54,829 bases of DNA from an uncultured Oscillospiraceae bacterium (GTDB lineage Bacteria; Bacillota; Clostridia; Oscillospirales; Ruminococcaceae): positions 10,415-65,243 of the forward strand of contig CAJUMS010000008.1 in assembly GCA_910587465.1 (NCBI GenBank), in the 5' to 3' direction. The notes below the pieces were generated by a model. It was given only the letters and a program-made list of their open reading frames with translations. It was not told where the DNA came from and did not search any database. Numbering within the stretch: position 1 is the stretch's first letter; each line of letters starts with the position of its first letter. This document shows, in pieces, positions 17,178 through 26,313 of the stretch. Both the position numbers and the translations under genes were made by a program.

Positions 17178-17627
17178 ATGAAGGTTATATTGTTAGAGGA
17201 CGTAAAAGGTACGGGCAAAAAGGGCGAGATCCACGAGGTAAAGGACGGATACGCAATCAACTGCTTGATAAAGAAAGGGCTGGCGCAGGAGGCTAACGCG
17301 AAAAATCTGAATTTGTTACAGGGTCAGAAGGACAGCGCTCAGCATAAAATCGATGTTGATATCGCTAACGCAAAGGATACCGCGGGCAAGCTAGAGGGCA
17401 AGAGCGTTATCGTTAAGGCAAAGGCGGGTCAGAACGGCAGATTGTTTGGTACGGTCACTTCCAAGGAGGTATCGGCTGCGATAAAGCAGTCGTTGGGTCT
17501 TGATGTGGATAAGAAGAAGATCAACATCGCGATGAAGATAGAGGGCTTCGGCGACTATTCCGCGGAGGCAAGACTGTACGCGGGAGTTACTGCGAAATTC
17601 ACTGTAAGCGTAAAGGACGAGGGTTGA
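17178..17627 (+). CDS. rplI: 50S ribosomal protein L9
   Basis: A 149-residue large-subunit protein of normal length. It starts MKVILLEDVKGTGKKGE and continues with GYAINCLIKKGLA, the rRNA-binding N-terminal domain (usually NYLIPKGLA), a long central helix and a C-terminal domain (GQNGRLFGTVTSKEVSAAI). AGGAGG lies directly upstream. dnaB follows after 7 bp. Confidence 0.96.
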   Translation: MKVILLEDVKGTGKKGEIHEVKDGYAINCLIKKGLAQEANAKNLNLLQGQKDSAQHKIDVDIANAKDTAGKLEGKSVIVKAKAGQNGRLFGTVTSKEVSAAIKQSLGLDVDKKKINIAMKIEGFGDYSAEARLYAGVTAKFTVSVKDEG

Positions 17628-17634
17628 CAAAGAG

Positions 17635-19014
17635 ATGGCGGAATACGATCTCACAGGGATAAATCTTCCGTTCGATCCGACGGCGGAGGAGGCGGTTATC
17701 GGTGCTGTGGTCGGCACGAAGGATATGCTTGGCGAGGTTATCGAAACGCTCCGCCCCGAGCATTTTTACATTGACCGCTGCCGAGAGATATACGCGCTTA
17801 TGACGCAGCTCTATATGAGCAACGAAAAAATAGATGTGCTGACGGTCGGCGATATGTGCGTAAGACACGGAGTGTTCGAGCAGGCGACCGAGGCGAGGGC
17901 GTTTCTTATGGGGGCACTGGAGCATTGCCCTAGTGTTTCCTCAATAGCGAAGTACGCTGAGATCGTAACGGAGAAATATCTTCTGAGGAGCCTTATTTTC
18001 GCTTCCAAGGAGATAATTGATGCGGCAAACAATTCCGCCGACACCGCGGACGCGATAGTGGATTTTGCGGAGCAGAAGATATTCGATATCCGTTCGGGTA
18101 CGCAAAGCAGCAGTCTTACGCATATCGTGGGCGTTGTGTATGACAGAGTGCGCGCATTCAGCGACTTAGTGAAGTCGTCGCGTGAGAACGGCGGACAGCC
18201 TGTTATGACGGGATTGTCGACAGGCTTTTCCGAGCTTGACAAGCGCATTTTCGGACTGAATAAGTCCGATCTGATAATCCTGGCGGCGCGTCCCGGTATG
18301 GGTAAAACATCGTTCGCGATGAATATTGCGACCAATGTGTCCAAGCGTTTCCGTGACAAACAGATATGCGTGTTCAGCCTTGAGATGAGCAAGGAGCAGA
18401 TAGTGTCGAGAATGATGTGCTCCGAGGCACTGCTGCCGTCCGATGTGATGAAAACGGGGCATTCCACACCCGAACAGTTAAACAACGTAATGGTCGCTGC
18501 GGATGTGCTTCAGCATCTGGAGATATACATCGACGACACCCCGGGCTGCAATGTGACGAATATCAAGTCCAAGCTGCGTCGAATGAAGAACCTCGGTGTG
18601 GTTATAATCGACTATTTGCAGTTGATGACGAGCGTGAACAACTTTCACGGAAACCGCGTTGCCGAGATTTCGGAGATAACGCGTAATTTGAAGATAATGG
18701 CTAAGGAGCTTAACGTTCCCGTTATCGCGCTGTCGCAGCTCGCCAGAGGTCCCGAGCAGAGACCCGATAAGCGCCCGCTTCTGAGCGACCTTCGTGATTC
18801 AGGTTCTATCGAGCAGGATGCGGATATCGTAATGTTTCTGTACAGGAATTCCTATTATGATAAGACCGATCCAAATCAGAACATCTGCGAATGCCTTGTC
18901 GCGAAAAACCGTCACGGTGAGACGGGCACGGTATATCTTGGCTGGCAGGGCGAGTACACCAAGTTCACGAATGTTGAGGTCAAGTACTCTCATCAAAATC
19001 AGGATAACGGTTGA
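17635..19014 (+). CDS. dnaB: Replicative DNA helicase DnaB
   Basis: A 459-residue hexameric replication-fork helicase (called DnaC in B. subtilis). The N-terminal helical domain (PFDPTAEEAVIGAV) is followed by a RecA-type domain with Walker A ARPGMGKTS (near residue 218), FSLEMSKEQ, Walker B VVIIDYLQLM, and the C-terminal SDLRDSGSIEQDAD and AKNRHGETG motifs. No intein is present. It sits in the usual position after rplI, and its stop overlaps the next gene's TTG start, so the operon is tightly coupled. Confidence 0.96.
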   Translation: MAEYDLTGINLPFDPTAEEAVIGAVVGTKDMLGEVIETLRPEHFYIDRCREIYALMTQLYMSNEKIDVLTVGDMCVRHGVFEQATEARAFLMGALEHCPSVSSIAKYAEIVTEKYLLRSLIFASKEIIDAANNSADTADAIVDFAEQKIFDIRSGTQSSSLTHIVGVVYDRVRAFSDLVKSSRENGGQPVMTGLSTGFSELDKRIFGLNKSDLIILAARPGMGKTSFAMNIATNVSKRFRDKQICVFSLEMSKEQIVSRMMCSEALLPSDVMKTGHSTPEQLNNVMVAADVLQHLEIYIDDTPGCNVTNIKSKLRRMKNLGVVIIDYLQLMTSVNNFHGNRVAEISEITRNLKIMAKELNVPVIALSQLARGPEQRPDKRPLLSDLRDSGSIEQDADIVMFLYRNSYYDKTDPNQNICECLVAKNRHGETGTVYLGWQGEYTKFTNVEVKYSHQNQDNG

Positions 19015-20021
19015 ATGTAATGACTGAGTTTATTGAAAAGGTAAAACGCGCCGACGCCGATTACAAAATGTTCGGCAGAGCGGCTGTCTGCGCGGCGCTT
19101 TCGGGCGGTGCAGACAGCGTTTCGCTGCTGATAGCGCTCAAAGAGCTATCTGCGGGGTGCGGTTTCGCGCTTTCAGCGTGTCATCTCAACCACGGACTTC
19201 GCGGTGAGGAGAGCGACTGCGATCAGCGTTTCTGCGAGGAGCTGTGCTTCCGTCTGGGAGTGCCGCTTAATTCGCGTAAGACAGTGGTCTCGGAGCTTGC
19301 CGAAAAGCACGAGAGCCTTGAGGAGACGGCGCGGCGTGTAAGGTATGATTTCTTCCGAGAAGCATTGAATGCGCTCGGCGGAAATGCAGTTCTCGCGACG
19401 GCTCACACAGCTAATGACAACGCGGAGACTGTGCTGATAAATATGACGCGCGGCACGGGTCTGGCAGGCTTATGCGGAATACCTCCCGTGCGCGGTCTCG
19501 GGGAATTCCGCGTGGTGAGACCGCTGATATACTGCACGAGAGCGGAGGTCGAGGAGTTTCTCTCCGAGTGCGGACAGGATTTCGTCATCGACCGCACCAA
19601 CCTCTCGGAGGAATACACGCGCAACAAAATACGACGCAGAGTGCTCAAGGAGATACTTGAGATCAATCCCTCGGTGCTCGAAGCGTTCGGCAGAATGACA
19701 AAGACCCTGCGTGAGGACAACGCGTTTCTTGAGGAGCTTGCGGAAAAGGCGCTCTCCGAAAATCGAACGGGTCGCGGATACAACGCATCGGAACTAGCAA
19801 AGTTGCCGTCTCCGATACGTTCACGAGCGGTACGGAAAATTCTTTCCGAGGGCGGTGTCGAGCCGTCGGCGCTGCGGATAAACACGGCGGCGGAGCTGTT
19901 GACAAAGCGTTCGGTGCGGTACAATCCCTGCAAAGACCGTTTTTTCACGATCCGCAAGGGCGTGTGCTTTGTTGAAAAGATCGAGCAGCATTACCGTCGG
20001 TTCAATGAAAAAAGGAAGTAA
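19011..20021 (+). CDS. tilS: tRNA(Ile)-lysidine synthase
   Basis: A 336-residue enzyme that converts C34 of tRNA-Ile(CAU) to lysidine. The ATP-binding PP-loop ALSGGADSVSL is near residue 30; HLNHGLRGEESDCD and TAHTANDNAETVL follow. It ends soon after the central helical domain, about 100 residues shorter than the usual 430-470, so most of the C-terminal tRNA-binding domain is missing. AGGA lies 6 nt before the TTG at 19011, which overlaps the dnaB stop; an ATG at 19020 is the alternative. hpt follows. Confidence 0.9.
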   Translation: MNVMTEFIEKVKRADADYKMFGRAAVCAALSGGADSVSLLIALKELSAGCGFALSACHLNHGLRGEESDCDQRFCEELCFRLGVPLNSRKTVVSELAEKHESLEETARRVRYDFFREALNALGGNAVLATAHTANDNAETVLINMTRGTGLAGLCGIPPVRGLGEFRVVRPLIYCTRAEVEEFLSECGQDFVIDRTNLSEEYTRNKIRRRVLKEILEINPSVLEAFGRMTKTLREDNAFLEELAEKALSENRTGRGYNASELAKLPSPIRSRAVRKILSEGGVEPSALRINTAAELLTKRSVRYNPCKDRFFTIRKGVCFVEKIEQHYRRFNEKRK

Positions 20022-20066
20022 TTGGAAAATATCCCGAAAATTTCAGCAGAAATTCACGAAAATCAA

Positions 20067-20095
20067 TTGCTTTTTTGTGAATTATATGATATAAT
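20067..20095 (+). promoter_or_regulatory. Internal promoter before hpt
   Basis: TTGCTT, 17 bp, TATAAT, followed by the hpt ribosome site about 12 nt later. The -35 is weak and the -10 perfect. Confidence 0.5.
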
Positions 20096-20120
20096 GAAAA
20101 ATGTCTGGGAGGATATCATA

Positions 20121-20651
20121 ATGTGTATTCCGGAAAAAATAGAGAAAATTTTGTTAACCGAGGATCAGCTTAAAGAAAAAGTCACGCTGCTCGGAGATGA
20201 GCTTACAAAGGAATACAGCGGCAAAAATCCGTTGTTTGTCTGCGTTTTAAATGGCGCGGTCGTGTTCTTCTCCGATCTGATACGCACTGTGAAATGTCCG
20301 CTTGAGATAGAATTTTTCCGTGCATCAAGCTACATCGGAACCAATTCGAGCGGCGACGTAAACGCGGACGAAAGCGATATTCCCGATATAGAGGGTCGCG
20401 ATGTGGTGATCGTCGAGGATATTATCGACACAGCGCGGACGCTCTCAAAGGTAAAGGAAATGTTTTTGCGGCATGGTCCGCGCTCGCTCAGGATCGTATG
20501 TCTGCTCGACAAGCCGTCGCGGCGCGAGGTGGAGAACTTCACTGCTGACAACAGCTGCTTTGAGATAGAGGATCTGTTTGTTGTCGGCTACGGTCTGGAC
20601 TGCGATCAGCAGTTTCGCAATCTTCCGTACATAGGCGTATACAAAGCATAA
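20121..20651 (+). CDS. hpt: Hypoxanthine phosphoribosyltransferase
   Basis: A 176-residue purine-salvage enzyme transferring phosphoribosyl from PRPP to hypoxanthine/guanine. The PRPP-binding loop VVIVEDIIDTARTL lies near residue 93; VCVLNGAVVFFSDL, FFRASSYIG and VVGYGLDCDQQFRNLPYIG are family signatures. ATG 20121 has GGGAGG 8 nt upstream; longer in-frame versions would begin before the internal promoter. tilS-hpt-ftsH order matches B. subtilis. Confidence 0.94.
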   Translation: MCIPEKIEKILLTEDQLKEKVTLLGDELTKEYSGKNPLFVCVLNGAVVFFSDLIRTVKCPLEIEFFRASSYIGTNSSGDVNADESDIPDIEGRDVVIVEDIIDTARTLSKVKEMFLRHGPRSLRIVCLLDKPSRREVENFTADNSCFEIEDLFVVGYGLDCDQQFRNLPYIGVYKA

Positions 20652-20725
20652 TTAAATATATATATTTTTTTCACGGGCAATAAAAAAGAAAACAAAAACG
20701 GCCCGGAACAGGAAAGGCGGTTTAA

Positions 20726-22708
20726 ATGAAGAAAAATAAGCTCCAAGGCGTAATAATCTACTTTTTGATAGCACTTTTGCTGATATTCGGACTGGTGTCC
20801 GTGCTCAACCTCGCGGGCGGGAGAAGCTCCAACGCCGCGACGAAATACTCCGACGTTATCGCGGAATTTGACGATCTTAACGTTTCCGCGTTCGTGCTCG
20901 ACCTCGGCAGTGGAAGACTTAACTACGTGCTCAAGGGCGGCAGTATTGAAAATCAACAGGATGTGAAAACGTATTCTGTTCCGAATGTCAACATTTTCAT
21001 AAACGATATCAATACCGGATACAACAAGGATGGCAGGATCGCTAATTACCGTCAGCGGTACAACGAGGCTAACCCCGAGGCACCGCTGTACGAGAACTAT
21101 ATCCCGATTTCCGACAACACGTTTCTTACGAGTATTCTGCCGTATCTGTTGCTTGTCGGTGTGATGGTGATTTTTACGGTCATCGTGCTGCGACAGACAA
21201 CGGGCGGCGGCAAAATGAACACGTTCTCCCGCGCGAACGTCCGTCAGCAAACGGGCAAGAAGGTAACGTTCGAGGACGTTGCGGGCGCGGATGAGGAAAA
21301 GCAGGAGCTTGTCGAAATCGTAGACTACCTGAAAAATCCCGCTAAGTACCGCGAGATAGGCGCGAGAGTTCCCAAGGGCGTGCTGCTCGTAGGACCTCCC
21401 GGAACTGGTAAGACGTTGCTCGCAAAGGCAGTCGCGGGCGAAGCGGGCGCTCCGTTCTTCTCGATATCCGGTTCGGACTTCGTTGAGATGTACGTCGGCG
21501 TCGGTGCTTCGAGAGTGCGCGATCTGTTTGATCAGGCGAAAAAGCACACCCCGTCCATTATCTTCATCGACGAGATAGACGCGGTCGGCAGACAGCGCGG
21601 TGCGGGTCTCGGCGGCGGTCATGACGAGCGCGAGCAGACGCTAAACCAGCTGCTTGTTGAAATGGACGGATTTACCGAAAACGAAAACATCATCGTTATG
21701 GCGGCTACCAACCGCCGCGATATCCTTGACCCTGCGCTTCTCCGTCCGGGACGCTTTGACAGACAGGTAGTCGTAAGCTATCCCGATATCAAGGGCAGAG
21801 AGGAAATACTCAAGGTGCACACCAGAAACAAGAATATCGGTCCCGATGTAGACCTCAAGACCATTGCCGCGACAACGGCCGGCTTTACGGGCGCGGATCT
21901 CGAAAACCTTGTAAACGAGGCGGCGCTGCTTGCAGCGCGTAACAACCGCAAGGCTGTCACAAAGACGGATATTGAGGAGGCTACCATCAAGGTAGTTGCG
22001 GGTCCCGAGAAGAAGAGCCGTATCGTAAGCCCTGAGGACAAGCGAATTACCGCTTATCACGAGGCAGGTCACGCGGTCACTACGCTGTTCTGCCCTACGC
22101 AGGATAAGGTTCATCAGGTGTCCATTATCCAGAGAGGTATGGCGGCGGGCTTTACGATGCATCTGCCCGAAAAGGACAACTCACACGTCACGAAAAAACG
22201 CATGGAGGAATCTATCATAGTCCTGCTTGGCGGACGTGCAGCTGAAAAGCTTATTCTCGATGACATTACAACGGGTGCTTCCAACGATATTGAGCGCGCG
22301 ACCTCCGTGGCCAGAGATATGGTAACGCGCTACGGCTTTTCGGAGAAGCTCGGTCCGATATTGTACGGCAGTGAGAATGACGAGGTATTCCTCGGCAGAG
22401 ATTACGGTCACGGCAAGAACTATTCCGAAAACGTCGCGAGCGAGATAGATGCGGAGATACGCGAGCTTATCGAAACGGGCTATGAAAAGGCAAAGGATAT
22501 CCTTACCGTTCACGGTGACCTGCTCGAACTTTGCGCACAGTATCTGATAAAGCACGAGAAGCTTGACGGTCCCGTATTCTACAAGCTTATGAACGGCGAG
22601 ATCGACGTTGACGGCAACCCAACAAAGCTTGTTGAGGAAAAGACCGAGACGCTGACCGATGAAAAGCCTGAGGAAAACGGCGAAGATCAAGATCAGTCAC
22701 AAGACTAA
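20726..22708 (+). CDS. ftsH: ATP-dependent zinc metalloprotease FtsH
   Basis: A 660-residue membrane AAA+ protease for quality control of membrane and short-lived proteins. Two membrane helices (about residues 8-30 and 130-155) flank an extracytoplasmic domain; Walker A GPPGTGKT is near 222, the second region of homology ends RPGRFDRQ, and the zinc site HEAGH is near 445. The last about 25 residues are highly acidic (EEKTETLTDEKPEENGEDQ). Full length. A terminator follows at 22716. Confidence 0.97.
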   Translation: MKKNKLQGVIIYFLIALLLIFGLVSVLNLAGGRSSNAATKYSDVIAEFDDLNVSAFVLDLGSGRLNYVLKGGSIENQQDVKTYSVPNVNIFINDINTGYNKDGRIANYRQRYNEANPEAPLYENYIPISDNTFLTSILPYLLLVGVMVIFTVIVLRQTTGGGKMNTFSRANVRQQTGKKVTFEDVAGADEEKQELVEIVDYLKNPAKYREIGARVPKGVLLVGPPGTGKTLLAKAVAGEAGAPFFSISGSDFVEMYVGVGASRVRDLFDQAKKHTPSIIFIDEIDAVGRQRGAGLGGGHDEREQTLNQLLVEMDGFTENENIIVMAATNRRDILDPALLRPGRFDRQVVVSYPDIKGREEILKVHTRNKNIGPDVDLKTIAATTAGFTGADLENLVNEAALLAARNNRKAVTKTDIEEATIKVVAGPEKKSRIVSPEDKRITAYHEAGHAVTTLFCPTQDKVHQVSIIQRGMAAGFTMHLPEKDNSHVTKKRMEESIIVLLGGRAAEKLILDDITTGASNDIERATSVARDMVTRYGFSEKLGPILYGSENDEVFLGRDYGHGKNYSENVASEIDAEIRELIETGYEKAKDILTVHGDLLELCAQYLIKHEKLDGPVFYKLMNGEIDVDGNPTKLVEEKTETLTDEKPEENGEDQDQSQD

Positions 22709-22715
22709 AATAAAT

Positions 22716-22748
22716 AATTCCGTCCTGCCGAAAGCGGGACGGAATTTT
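22716..22748 (+). terminator. Terminator of the rnj-ftsH block
   Basis: AATTCCGTCC / GGACGGAATT form a 10 bp stem over an 11-nt loop, followed by TT. It separates ftsH from the GNAT gene whose ribosome site begins just after it. Confidence 0.72.
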
Positions 22749-22762
22749 GCGGAGAGGGAAAA

Positions 22763-23185
22763 ATGGCATTAGAGTATATCGACAAGGCTCCCACACTGGA
22801 GGAGTATATGGAAATGCGCCGCGCCGTTAAGTTTACGGTGCTGTCCGAAAGAATAGCGAGCAACGCGCTCAACAACGCGTTCCACATCACGACCGTGCGC
22901 GACAACGGCAGAGCGGTCGGCATGATTCGCGTGCTGTCCGACGGCAGCTACGCGAATTACATAACCGACGTAATGGTCATACCCGAGTATCAGCACCAAG
23001 GCATAGGCACGGAGATGATGCGCCGTACAATGGCGTTTATGCAGAGCACGCTTGAACCGGGGGATACGATAGCGCTTTATCTTATGTCTGCTATCGGCAG
23101 GGAGGACTTCTATAAGCAGTTCGGATTCAGAGAGCGCCCCAACGAGGCTTTGGGCGCGGGGATGAGCCAGTGGATACACGGATAA
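22763..23185 (+). CDS. GNAT-family N-acetyltransferase
   Basis: A 140-residue acetyltransferase with acetyl-CoA motif A VIPEYQHQGIGTEMM (about residues 70-85) and the motif-B-like FYKQFGFRERPNEALGAGM. The overall form (MALEYIDKAPTLEEYMEMR start and ALGAGMSQWIHG end) is that of small GNATs common in Firmicutes with unknown substrates. GAGAGGG precedes the ATG. Confidence 0.85.
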   Translation: MALEYIDKAPTLEEYMEMRRAVKFTVLSERIASNALNNAFHITTVRDNGRAVGMIRVLSDGSYANYITDVMVIPEYQHQGIGTEMMRRTMAFMQSTLEPGDTIALYLMSAIGREDFYKQFGFRERPNEALGAGMSQWIHG

Positions 23186-23206
23186 AGAGCGTGGATAAAA
23201 ACACCA

Positions 23207-23235
23207 TTGACAAAATGTTGATAATATGTTATTAT
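23207..23235 (+). promoter_or_regulatory. Promoter of the zinc-ribbon membrane protein gene
   Basis: TTGACA, 17 bp, TATTAT. The expected transcript starts near 23242, about 45 nt before the start codon. Confidence 0.65.
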
Positions 23236-23287
23236 ATAGATATAAGTGGGGTCAGACCCAGAGAGAAATGTTTTTGTGAGGTTAATT

Positions 23288-23785
23288 ATGGAAAGATTTT
23301 GTGACAAATGCGGAACGCTTGTACAGGGCGAGGGCAAGTTCTGTCCGTCTTGCGGCGCGCCGCTGGAAAGCGCGGTCGACCTTAGCAAGCCTGTGGCTTC
23401 GGCAACGGAGCCTATGCAGTCTGCACCGACGGTCAATACTTACACAAGCCCGAATGCGGCGCAGATGCCCGCCTATCCGCAAAGCTACAACAACGGCGGA
23501 ATGATAGAGCGTACCGAGGATATGTCCGTTGGACAGTGGGCGCTCACGATATTCCTGTCAAGTCTCGGCTTGATCGGCATTATCCTGCTGTTCGTATGGG
23601 CGTTCAGCGGCGACACGCCTCAGCCGAAGAAGAACTACGCACGCGGAATGCTTATTATTCAGGCGGTTATGCTCGGCATTGTGATCTTGTTCTACATAGG
23701 AGCGATCGTATGTACGTTCTCTTGCATAGGTATGGACGAGTTTGACAGAGTTTTCGGCTGTATTCGTCAAAGCATATTCGGATAA
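23288..23785 (+). CDS. Zinc-ribbon membrane protein
   Basis: A 165-residue protein with an N-terminal zinc ribbon (FCDKCG ... FCPSCGAPL), a Pro/Tyr/Gln-rich linker (residues about 30-85), and two membrane helices (LTIFLSSLGLIGIILLFVWAF and LIIQAVMLGIVILFYIGAIV). The architecture is widespread in Clostridia and of unknown function. ATG 23288 follows GTGAGGTT; a GTG at 23246 would lie at the transcription start and is rejected. Confidence 0.8.
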   Translation: MERFCDKCGTLVQGEGKFCPSCGAPLESAVDLSKPVASATEPMQSAPTVNTYTSPNAAQMPAYPQSYNNGGMIERTEDMSVGQWALTIFLSSLGLIGIILLFVWAFSGDTPQPKKNYARGMLIIQAVMLGIVILFYIGAIVCTFSCIGMDEFDRVFGCIRQSIFG

Positions 23786-23793
23786 AAAATTAG

Positions 23794-23830
23794 ACTGCCG
23801 GGCACATTTGTACTGTTCGGCAGTTATTTT
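23794..23830 (+). terminator. Terminator after the zinc-ribbon gene
   Basis: ACTGCCG / CGGCAGT form a 7 bp stem over a 17-nt loop, followed by TATTTTAT. Some read-through into the gene at 23843 is possible, as its start is only 13 bp on. Confidence 0.6.
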
Positions 23831-23842
23831 ATAGGTGAATAT

Positions 23843-24610
23843 ATGAGCAAGATATTATCCAAAATACCAAGAATACTTATAGCTGCGGCGGCGCTTGCAA
23901 TGCTGATCTGGGTTAACCTGAACTTTGTTACGGCGGGTACTTATATCGGCTCGGCGTTATTTGGCGCGATATTCCTCGCAGCATTGCTTTGGAACCCTCT
24001 TTGCGGGTTGATAAAGCGCGTTTGGAGCAAAATCATCGGAAAAATATTTCTTATCGTTATCGGCGGCTTTGCCGCGGTCTGCGCGGTCATGTGTATCATT
24101 TTCTCGGTAAATATGGCGGTGCATATTGAAAAGCCGCTTGACGATCCAAAAGCGGTGATAGTGCTGGGCTGTCAGGTGCGCGGAGAGACCCCCAGTTCAA
24201 TGCTCGCGTACAGGCTTATCGCGGCAGAGGAGGTTATGAACGCTCACCCCAACACGGTCTGCGTCGTTAGCGGCGGACAGGGCAGCGGCGAGGATATCTC
24301 CGAGGCGGAGGCAATGCACCGCTTTCTTGTCGACAGGGGCATTGACGAAAGCCGCATTATTAAGGAGGACAAGTCCGTCAGTACCCGCGAGAACTTCCGC
24401 TTTTCGGTGGCGCTGCTCGCCGAGCGTGGGATAACGGACGGCGTTGTTGTGGTTACAAATGACTTTCATCAGTTCCGCGCCGATATTTACGCGCGCGAGA
24501 ACGGTCTGAAAACGGTCGGTCATCACTCCTCGAGAACTCCCGCGCGAAATATACTTAATTACTGGGTACGCGAGTGGGCTGCGATAATGGCGCTGCCATT
24601 CGGTATCTGA
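23843..24610 (+). CDS. DUF218 (YdcF/SanA-like) membrane protein
   Basis: A 255-residue protein with three hydrophobic segments in the first about 95 residues and a DUF218 domain thereafter (AVIVLGCQVRGETPSSMLAYRL; VSGGQGSGEDISEAEAMHRFL; EDKSVSTRENFRFS; VVTNDFHQFRA). Family members (SanA, YdcF, ElyC) are linked to envelope integrity and vancomycin sensitivity in enterobacteria; the activity is unsettled. Located just downstream of another small membrane protein. Confidence 0.85.
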   Translation: MSKILSKIPRILIAAAALAMLIWVNLNFVTAGTYIGSALFGAIFLAALLWNPLCGLIKRVWSKIIGKIFLIVIGGFAAVCAVMCIIFSVNMAVHIEKPLDDPKAVIVLGCQVRGETPSSMLAYRLIAAEEVMNAHPNTVCVVSGGQGSGEDISEAEAMHRFLVDRGIDESRIIKEDKSVSTRENFRFSVALLAERGITDGVVVVTNDFHQFRADIYARENGLKTVGHHSSRTPARNILNYWVREWAAIMALPFGI

Positions 24611-24682
24611 CCGCAAATTGTCACTAAAAATCCGTACAATTACGCCAAAATTTGTTGAAAAAGGTGAATTATCCGCAATCTC

Positions 24683-24711
24683 TTGACAAAACAAGGACAA
24701 TATGATAAAAT
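24683..24711 (+). promoter_or_regulatory. Promoter of the amino-acid ABC importer operon
   Basis: TTGACA, 17 bp, TAAAAT. The leader is about 70 nt before the binding-protein gene. Confidence 0.7.
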
Positions 24712-24789
24712 AACACTTGTGAGCGGAGAGCGGCTTGCCCGCTTTACTGTGATAAATAGATAATAGAACACGAAAGGACGACAGTTATT

Positions 24790-25587
24790 ATGAAGAAAAG
24801 AATACTTTCCGTGCTTATGGGCGCGGTAATGTGCTTAGGGCTCTGCGGCTGCAGCAAGACAGAGGACACCGACTGGAACTACATCATGAACAAGGGCGAG
24901 GCTGTTATAGGTATTACATATTACGAGCCTATGAACTATCTTGATGAAAACGGCGAGCTTACCGGATTTGAGACAGAATTCACCAAGGCTGTATGTGAAA
25001 AGCTGGGCGTTACTCCGAAATTTCAGGTCATCGACTGGAAGAAAAAGGAGATTGAGCTTAAGTCCAAGACCATTGACCTTATCTGGAACGGTCTTACCGT
25101 AACGGAAGACCGCAAAGAGAATATGGCGTTCTCCACAACATACCTTAAGAACAGACAGGTCATACTGATCAAAAAGGATAATGCCGAAAAGTATACCGAT
25201 ACCAAGTCTATGGCAGGTGCGTCAGTCGCTTACGAGGGTGGCTCCGCGGGTGAGACCGCAGCAAGTGCCGATGAAACACTCAAGGACTGCAAGCAGGTAA
25301 GCTGCGACGCGCAGAAGGACGCAGTTTTGGAGGTCAAGGCGGGTACTGCCGATATCGGCATAGTTGACTACACACTTGCGAGAAGTTCGGTAGAGAGTGA
25401 AGATTTTGCAGACCTTATGATACTTGAGAACGTTCAGCTTATGGACGAGTATTATGCGGTAGGCGTTCGGCTTGAGGATACCGAGACCCTCGCGAAGATC
25501 AATCAGGCTATTGATGAGTTGGCAAAGGACGGCACACTGCTTGAACTTGCCAAGAAGTACGGCGTCGACGATATTTACGCACTGTAA
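24790..25587 (+). CDS. Amino-acid ABC transporter substrate-binding lipoprotein
   Basis: A 265-residue secreted lipoprotein: basic start, hydrophobic segment and lipobox LCGC with Cys21. It is a family 3 (polar amino acid) binding protein: GITYYEPMNYLDENGELTGFETEF, IDLIWNGLTVTEDRKENMAFS, VAYEGGSAGE and LAKKYGVDDIYAL. The ligand, probably a polar amino acid or cystine, is not certain. AAAGGAC lies upstream. First gene of a three-gene importer operon. Confidence 0.9.
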   Translation: MKKRILSVLMGAVMCLGLCGCSKTEDTDWNYIMNKGEAVIGITYYEPMNYLDENGELTGFETEFTKAVCEKLGVTPKFQVIDWKKKEIELKSKTIDLIWNGLTVTEDRKENMAFSTTYLKNRQVILIKKDNAEKYTDTKSMAGASVAYEGGSAGETAASADETLKDCKQVSCDAQKDAVLEVKAGTADIGIVDYTLARSSVESEDFADLMILENVQLMDEYYAVGVRLEDTETLAKINQAIDELAKDGTLLELAKKYGVDDIYAL

Positions 25588-25595
25588 TTAAAAGG

Positions 25596-25632
25596 CACGG
25601 CACGGCTCTGCAAATAACCGCGCCGTGTTTTA
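25596..25632 (+). terminator. Intra-operon attenuator hairpin
   Basis: CACGGCACGG pairs with CCGCGCCGTG (9 of 10) over a 12-nt loop, followed by TTTTAT. Placed between the binding protein and the permease, it probably lets the binding protein be made in excess. Confidence 0.65.
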
Positions 25633-25653
25633 TACATAAAGGAAAAGAAAAAA

Positions 25654-26301
25654 ATGAGCTTTCTTGAGGTTACAAAACAGCTTACAAACGGCTTTGGCGT
25701 TACGGTCGTTATTTTTCTGATAACGCTTGCCGTATCGCTTCCGCTGGGACTGATAATAACATTCGGCTCTATGTCGAAAATTCTGCCTGTAAAGTGGATA
25801 ACAAAGACGTTTGTCTGGATAATCCGCGGTACTCCGCTGATGCTACAGATCATTCTGATATTTTACGGACCCGGACTGCTGTTTGATATGCCGGCGCTGC
25901 CGAGACTTACCGCCGTGCTTATCGCGTTTATAATCAACTATTCCTGCTATTTTTCGGAGATATACCGCGGCGGTATCGAGAGCATTTCCAAGGGACAGTA
26001 CGAGGCGGGACAGGTTCTCGGCATGACGAAAACGCAAATATTTTTCAAGGTCGTGCTGTTTCAGGTGATTAAGCGCATTGTGCCGCCTATGGGCAACGAG
26101 ATCATTACGCTTGTCAAGGATACCTCTCTGGCACGAGTTATCGCGGTAACGGAGCTTGTCAAGGCTGCCGAGGATATTGTAAGCATGAAGATGATCATCT
26201 GGCCGCTGTTCTATATCGGAGCATTCTATCTGCTATTTTCAGCACTGCTTACGTTTCTGCTCAACCTTGCCGAAAAGAAGCTGAACTATTACAGCGGTTG
26301 A
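25654..26301 (+). CDS. Amino-acid ABC transporter permease
   Basis: A 215-residue HisM/GlnP-type permease with about five membrane helices. N-terminal LTNGFGVTVVIFLITLAVSLPLG and the family signature WIIRGTPLMLQIILIFYG are present, as is the EAA loop (EAGQVLGMTKTQIFFKVVLFQ) that docks on the ATPase. The ATPase gene follows 12 bp later. Confidence 0.92.
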   Translation: MSFLEVTKQLTNGFGVTVVIFLITLAVSLPLGLIITFGSMSKILPVKWITKTFVWIIRGTPLMLQIILIFYGPGLLFDMPALPRLTAVLIAFIINYSCYFSEIYRGGIESISKGQYEAGQVLGMTKTQIFFKVVLFQVIKRIVPPMGNEIITLVKDTSLARVIAVTELVKAAEDIVSMKMIIWPLFYIGAFYLLFSALLTFLLNLAEKKLNYYSG

Positions 26302-26313
26302 CGGAGGATAAAA

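Noticed and set aside
20606..21622. 338-residue reading frame opposite ftsH
   Set aside because: Antisense to a clear ftsH gene, no ribosome site and unlike any protein family.
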